64,000 nucleotides of DNA from Microvirga sp. BSC39 (lineage in GTDB: Bacteria; Pseudomonadota; Alphaproteobacteria; Rhizobiales; Beijerinckiaceae). The position numbers and the translations under genes are program-made. Below the pieces are notes generated by a model, which saw only the letters and a program-made list of their open reading frames with translations, was not told the origin of the DNA and searched no databases. The stretch's first letter is position 1. Each line of letters begins with the position of its first letter. The stretch covers positions 62,001 through 126,000 of the forward strand of contig NZ_JPUG01000060.1 in the NCBI RefSeq assembly GCF_000739015.1. Direction: 5' to 3'. Below are positions 60,879-64,000 of this stretch, in pieces.

Positions 60879-63584
60879 ATGCCCCGGATGCAGTTGCGTC
60901 TCACCCCGCGTGGGCACCTCCTGCTCGAGGAAGCAGACGACGCGCCCATCCTGGATGACACAGTGGCGGTACGGCTGACCGAGGCTTTTGGCCGTAGTCC
61001 CGGGTATGGGTTGTTGCAGCTTGGCGCGGGCGAGATCGGCCAATCCTTACCACCAGCCTTCATCTGGTGGCGCGGTTTTGCCGTACGCTATGTGGAGGCA
61101 GTCTGCCTTCATGGGTCTGGTGGGGGCAGAGAGGGGCCGTCCGCCGCTTTCCTGTCCGCCATGGCCCCGCCGGACGAGGCCGAACTCGCAACCCTTGTGC
61201 TGACTGCCCCGATGATGCCGGGGGCAGAATACCTGACCGCTGATATCCTGCTTGGGCTATGGGCCGATCTCAGCACCGCGTTTACCGCGTCGTTCATAGC
61301 TGCCGGAACTGATCTGCAGGCTTTCCTCAAGACGCTGAACCCGGCCTGGAACCTGATCGGCCGCGTCCACTTCAATCTGGCCGAGAACCGCCGCGACCCG
61401 GAATGGCCCTTTGCCTTCCTGGCCACCTACACCACGCGCCTGTCAGCCCAGGCAAGGGCCCAGCATGTGCCGCTCGGTCAAGCCTTGCGCGAATACGCCG
61501 GCGGCGCCGATCGGGACAAGCTGTTGTCGCTGCTGGCGCCCGTGCAGCGGGCGGCGGAGCACTTTGGCTGGCTCAAGGCCATGGTCGATGCCGGGGAGAT
61601 CTTTCATCCCTTGCGCTGGAGCCCAGCCGAGGCCGCACGGCTTCTGGACAGCGTGCCCGACCTGGAAAGCGCCGGTGTGGTCGTGCGCCTGCCCGCACAC
61701 TGGCGCGCGGGCCGGCCATCGCGCCCGCAGGTGACTGCCACGGTTGGCGCCCGTCCACCATCCGGGACAGGTCTTGACGCCCTGATCGACTTCCACATGG
61801 ACGTGACCCTGGAGGGTGAGCAGCTCACACCTGAGGAAATGGCCGCATTGCTCGCTGGCACCGAGACGCTGGTGCTGCTGCGGGGCCAATGGGTAGAAGT
61901 CGATCGTCCGCGTCTGGAACGCGCGATGCGCCGCTTCAAGGAGGTGCAGGACCTCGCCGAACAGGAGGGGCTGACCTTTGCCGAGGCCATGCGCCTGTTG
62001 GCCGGCACTGAGGCTACCGGGGACGACGAGCCTGCCGCCATTGCAGACTGGTCGCAGATCACGGCCGGAGCGTGGCTGACCGAGACGTTGAGGGCGCTGC
62101 GCAACCCCAACGGTGCTGGTGTTGATCCGGGCCCAGCTCTGAAGGGACGCTTGCGCCCCTACCAGCAAGCCGGCGTCGAATGGCTCCATCTCCTGAGCAA
62201 GCTTGGGCTTGGGGCCTGCTTGGCTGACGACATGGGGCTCGGCAAGACGATCCAGGTTTTGGCGCTGCTGCTGATCCAGAAGCGGACGAGAGCCGCGGGC
62301 AAGCCGAGTCTGCTGGTCGCTCCGGCTTCGCTGCTGGCCAACTGGGCGGCGGAGATCGAGCGCTTCGCCCCCGGACTGAACGCGAGGATCGTTCATCCCT
62401 CGGCGATGCAGGCCGAAGACATTAAGCAGGTGACGGTGGACGGATTGTCCGGCTTGGATCTGGTGATCACGAGCTACAGCTCGCTGCTGCGCCTGCCGGT
62501 GCTGGGCCAAACGTCCTGGCACTTCGTGGTGCTGGACGAGGCGCAGGCGATCAAGAACCCCAATGCCAAGCAGACCCGGGCGGCCAAGGCCCTGCAGGCT
62601 GAAGCCCGGATCGCCCTGACCGGAACGCCGGTGGAAAACCATCTCGGCGACCTGTGGTCAATCTTCGACTTCATCAATCCTGGCCTGCTCGGCAGCGCAA
62701 AGGAGTTCGGCCGCACCACCAAGGCCCTGGCCGAGCGGCCGCACAATCCTTATGGCCCACTGCGCGATCTGGTCCGGCCTTACATCCTGCGCCGGATGAA
62801 AACCGACAAGGCTGTCATCACCGACCTGCCGGACAAGACGGAGGTCAAGGCGCTGTGCCCGTTAAGCCGCAAGCAAGCGGCCCTTTATGCCGAGACGGTG
62901 ACGGGGCTGGCCACAACATTGCAGGATGCCGACGGGATCCGGCGCAAAGGGCTCGTACTGGCCACACTGATGCGGCTGAAGCAGATCTGCAATCATCCCT
63001 CGCAGTGGCTTAATGACGGCAGGTGGGCTGAAGCCGACAGCGGCAAGTGGGCCCGCCTGCGCGAGATCGCCGAGGTGGTCGCCGCCCGCCAGGAGAAGAT
63101 GCTGGTCTTCACCCAGTTCCGCGAGATGACGGCGCCCCTGGCGGCGTATCTGGGCGGGATCTTCGGCCGACCCGGGCTGGTTCTGCACGGCGACACCCCG
63201 GTCAAGCACCGCAAGGCGCTGGTTCAGACCTTCCAGGAGAACGAGACCGTGCCGTTCTTCGTTCTGTCGTTGAAGGCAGGTGGCTCGGGGCTGACGCTGA
63301 CTGCGGCGTCTCACGTCGTCCACTTCGATCGGTGGTGGAACCCGGCAGTGGAGAACCAGGCCACTGACCGGGCCTTCCGCATTGGCCAGAAGAACAACGT
63401 GCTGGTCCACAAGTTCGTCTGCCAGGGTACAGTGGAGGAGAAGATTGATGGGCTGATCGAGGCGAAGAAGGGCCTGTCGGACGATCTGCTGGCCCAGGGA
63501 GACGAAATCAATCTGACCGAGATGAAGGACGAGGATCTGCTGCGGATGGTGACCCTTGATCTGAAGTCGGTCATGGCGGAGTGA
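60879..63584 (+). CDS. SNF2-family DEAD/DEAH-box helicase
   Basis: 901 aa. An N-terminal domain of about 420 residues of unknown fold precedes the SNF2 motor: motif I LADDMGLGKTIQVLALL (about 450), Ia LLVAPASLLANW, II VLDEAQAIKNPNAKQT (about 555), III ALTGTPVENHLGDLWSIFDF (about 580), then the helicase C-terminal lobe with LVFTQFREMTAPL (about 745), FVLSLKAGGSGLTLTAASHV (about 795) and VI NQATDRAFRIGQKNNVLVHK (about 830). Double-stranded DNA translocase. ATG 60879 or 60888. Paired with the SWIM-like gene. Confidence 0.9.
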   Translation: MPRMQLRLTPRGHLLLEEADDAPILDDTVAVRLTEAFGRSPGYGLLQLGAGEIGQSLPPAFIWWRGFAVRYVEAVCLHGSGGGREGPSAAFLSAMAPPDEAELATLVLTAPMMPGAEYLTADILLGLWADLSTAFTASFIAAGTDLQAFLKTLNPAWNLIGRVHFNLAENRRDPEWPFAFLATYTTRLSAQARAQHVPLGQALREYAGGADRDKLLSLLAPVQRAAEHFGWLKAMVDAGEIFHPLRWSPAEAARLLDSVPDLESAGVVVRLPAHWRAGRPSRPQVTATVGARPPSGTGLDALIDFHMDVTLEGEQLTPEEMAALLAGTETLVLLRGQWVEVDRPRLERAMRRFKEVQDLAEQEGLTFAEAMRLLAGTEATGDDEPAAIADWSQITAGAWLTETLRALRNPNGAGVDPGPALKGRLRPYQQAGVEWLHLLSKLGLGACLADDMGLGKTIQVLALLLIQKRTRAAGKPSLLVAPASLLANWAAEIERFAPGLNARIVHPSAMQAEDIKQVTVDGLSGLDLVITSYSSLLRLPVLGQTSWHFVVLDEAQAIKNPNAKQTRAAKALQAEARIALTGTPVENHLGDLWSIFDFINPGLLGSAKEFGRTTKALAERPHNPYGPLRDLVRPYILRRMKTDKAVITDLPDKTEVKALCPLSRKQAALYAETVTGLATTLQDADGIRRKGLVLATLMRLKQICNHPSQWLNDGRWAEADSGKWARLREIAEVVAARQEKMLVFTQFREMTAPLAAYLGGIFGRPGLVLHGDTPVKHRKALVQTFQENETVPFFVLSLKAGGSGLTLTAASHVVHFDRWWNPAVENQATDRAFRIGQKNNVLVHKFVCQGTVEEKIDGLIEAKKGLSDDLLAQGDEINLTEMKDEDLLRMVTLDLKSVMAE

Positions 63585-63589
63585 GGCGG

Positions 63590-64000
63590 ATGGCCCCTTG
63601 GTTCGATGGAGGATGGCCCCCGTACGTTCCGGTTGCGGAGCGTCGGAAGCAGGCCGCGCGTGAGATGGAGAAGCTGCGCAAGAAGGGACACCCGGTCGCT
63701 CCCGTCATCCTCGAGGGGCGTACCATCGCCCGGACCTTCTGGGGCAAGGCGTGGTGCGAAAACCTGGAGAGTTATCGCGATTTCGACAACCGCTTGCCGC
63801 GCGGCCGCATCTATGTCCGCAATGGTGCGGTGATCGATCTTCAGATCTCGGCGCTGGAGATCAAGGCGGTGGTCAGTGGATCATCGATCTACAGGGTGTC
63901 CATCAGCATCACGGCATTGGCGCCGGCGGCGTGGCGGTCGATCTGCGCTGGTTGCGCCGGTGGCATCGATTCCCTGGTCGAACTACTGCAGGGCCGGTTT
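63590..64000 (+). CDS. SWIM-zinc-finger-type SNF2 partner protein (partial)
   Basis: Frame open to the window edge, 137 codons. MAPWFDGGWPPYVPVAERRK, AREMEKLRKKGHPVAPVILE, GRTIARTFWGKAWCENLESY, RDFDNRLPRGRIYVRNGAVI. This N-terminus (WGKAWCxNLExYxDxxNRLPRGRxY) is typical of proteins encoded beside bacterial SNF2 helicases that end in a SWIM Zn finger. The finger itself lies outside the window. It begins 5 bases after the helicase stop. Confidence 0.85.
   Translation, partial: MAPWFDGGWPPYVPVAERRKQAAREMEKLRKKGHPVAPVILEGRTIARTFWGKAWCENLESYRDFDNRLPRGRIYVRNGAVIDLQISALEIKAVVSGSSIYRVSISITALAPAAWRSICAGCAGGIDSLVELLQGRF

Overview
The window looks like part of a secondary replicon (plasmid or chromid) of a high-GC alphaproteobacterium in the Hyphomicrobiales, most likely Methylobacteriaceae/Microvirga-like. 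The evidence is a RepC-type initiator at 42.2-43.5 kb with a predicted antisense control RNA, a NepR/EcfG general-stress-response cluster, an HWE histidine kinase, DUF1127, DUF3572 and GcrA-C-like small proteins, Bug/TTT transport genes, and many intact or decayed insertion sequences. The taxonomic call is inference from family content; no marker gene in the window settles it.

Layout. 0-3.6 kb: spermidine/putrescine-type ABC importer genes with a class III aminotransferase. 3.9-4.4 kb: scar joining an IS1182-type transposase fragment to a RecD-like helicase fragment. 4.5-15.7 kb: stress island with secreted small proteins, nepR-ecfG, a stand-alone receiver, an HWE kinase, a second NepR, a DUF883-like membrane protein, a LuxR-type regulator with a pseudo-receiver, a second-copy Hfq and several small paralogous proteins. 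At least three good EcfG-type promoters (GGAAC-N16/17-CGTT) lie here. 15.7-18 kb: a graveyard of gene fragments (Tim44-like, AI-2E permease, UgpC-like ATPase) separated by short IR-bounded elements, plus an intact APH-like kinase. 18.4-25.3 kb: a catabolic locus (SDR, FCD-GntR regulator, IlvD/Edd dehydratase, Bug receptor, 3-hydroxyacyl-CoA-type dehydrogenase, BKACE). 25.3-28.2 kb: IS6-family remnants around a DUF1127 gene and an acidic protein gene. 28.4-34.4 kb: SDR plus GH15 glucoamylase/trehalase-like enzyme behind a possible EcfG promoter, a metallophosphoesterase gene broken by a 40-bp tandem duplication, a tRNA-Lys remnant and an atypical SDR. 34.7-39.8 kb: a FecR/VWA protein with a CHASE2 adenylate cyclase. 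40.2-41.5 kb: an IS6-type element abutting a truncated IS5-family transposase. 41.6-43.5 kb: replication region. 43.6-49.7 kb: plasmid accessory genes, including a ClpA/B-like AAA+ protein with degraded Walker motifs and an AT-hook protein. 49.9-51.3 kb: repeat-rich non-coding DNA. 51.3-58.2 kb: phosphoesterase, conserved hypothetical pairs, and a coiled-coil membrane protein overlapping a PAN-domain membrane protein. 58.3-64 kb: truncated RNase HI, small regulators, nucleotidyltransferase, SNF2 helicase and the start of its partner protein.

How the genes work together. The clearest circuit is the stress cluster: the kinase and single-domain receiver probably feed a NepR/EcfG switch. That sigma factor probably drives its own operon, the proline-rich secreted protein, the DUF883-like protein and perhaps the SDR-GH15 pair. 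The second coherent unit is the sugar-acid or hydroxy-acid catabolic operon under a divergent GntR regulator. The third is the RepC replication control region. No CRISPR array, rRNA or intact tRNA gene was seen. All function calls come from reading motifs by eye; no database search was run.
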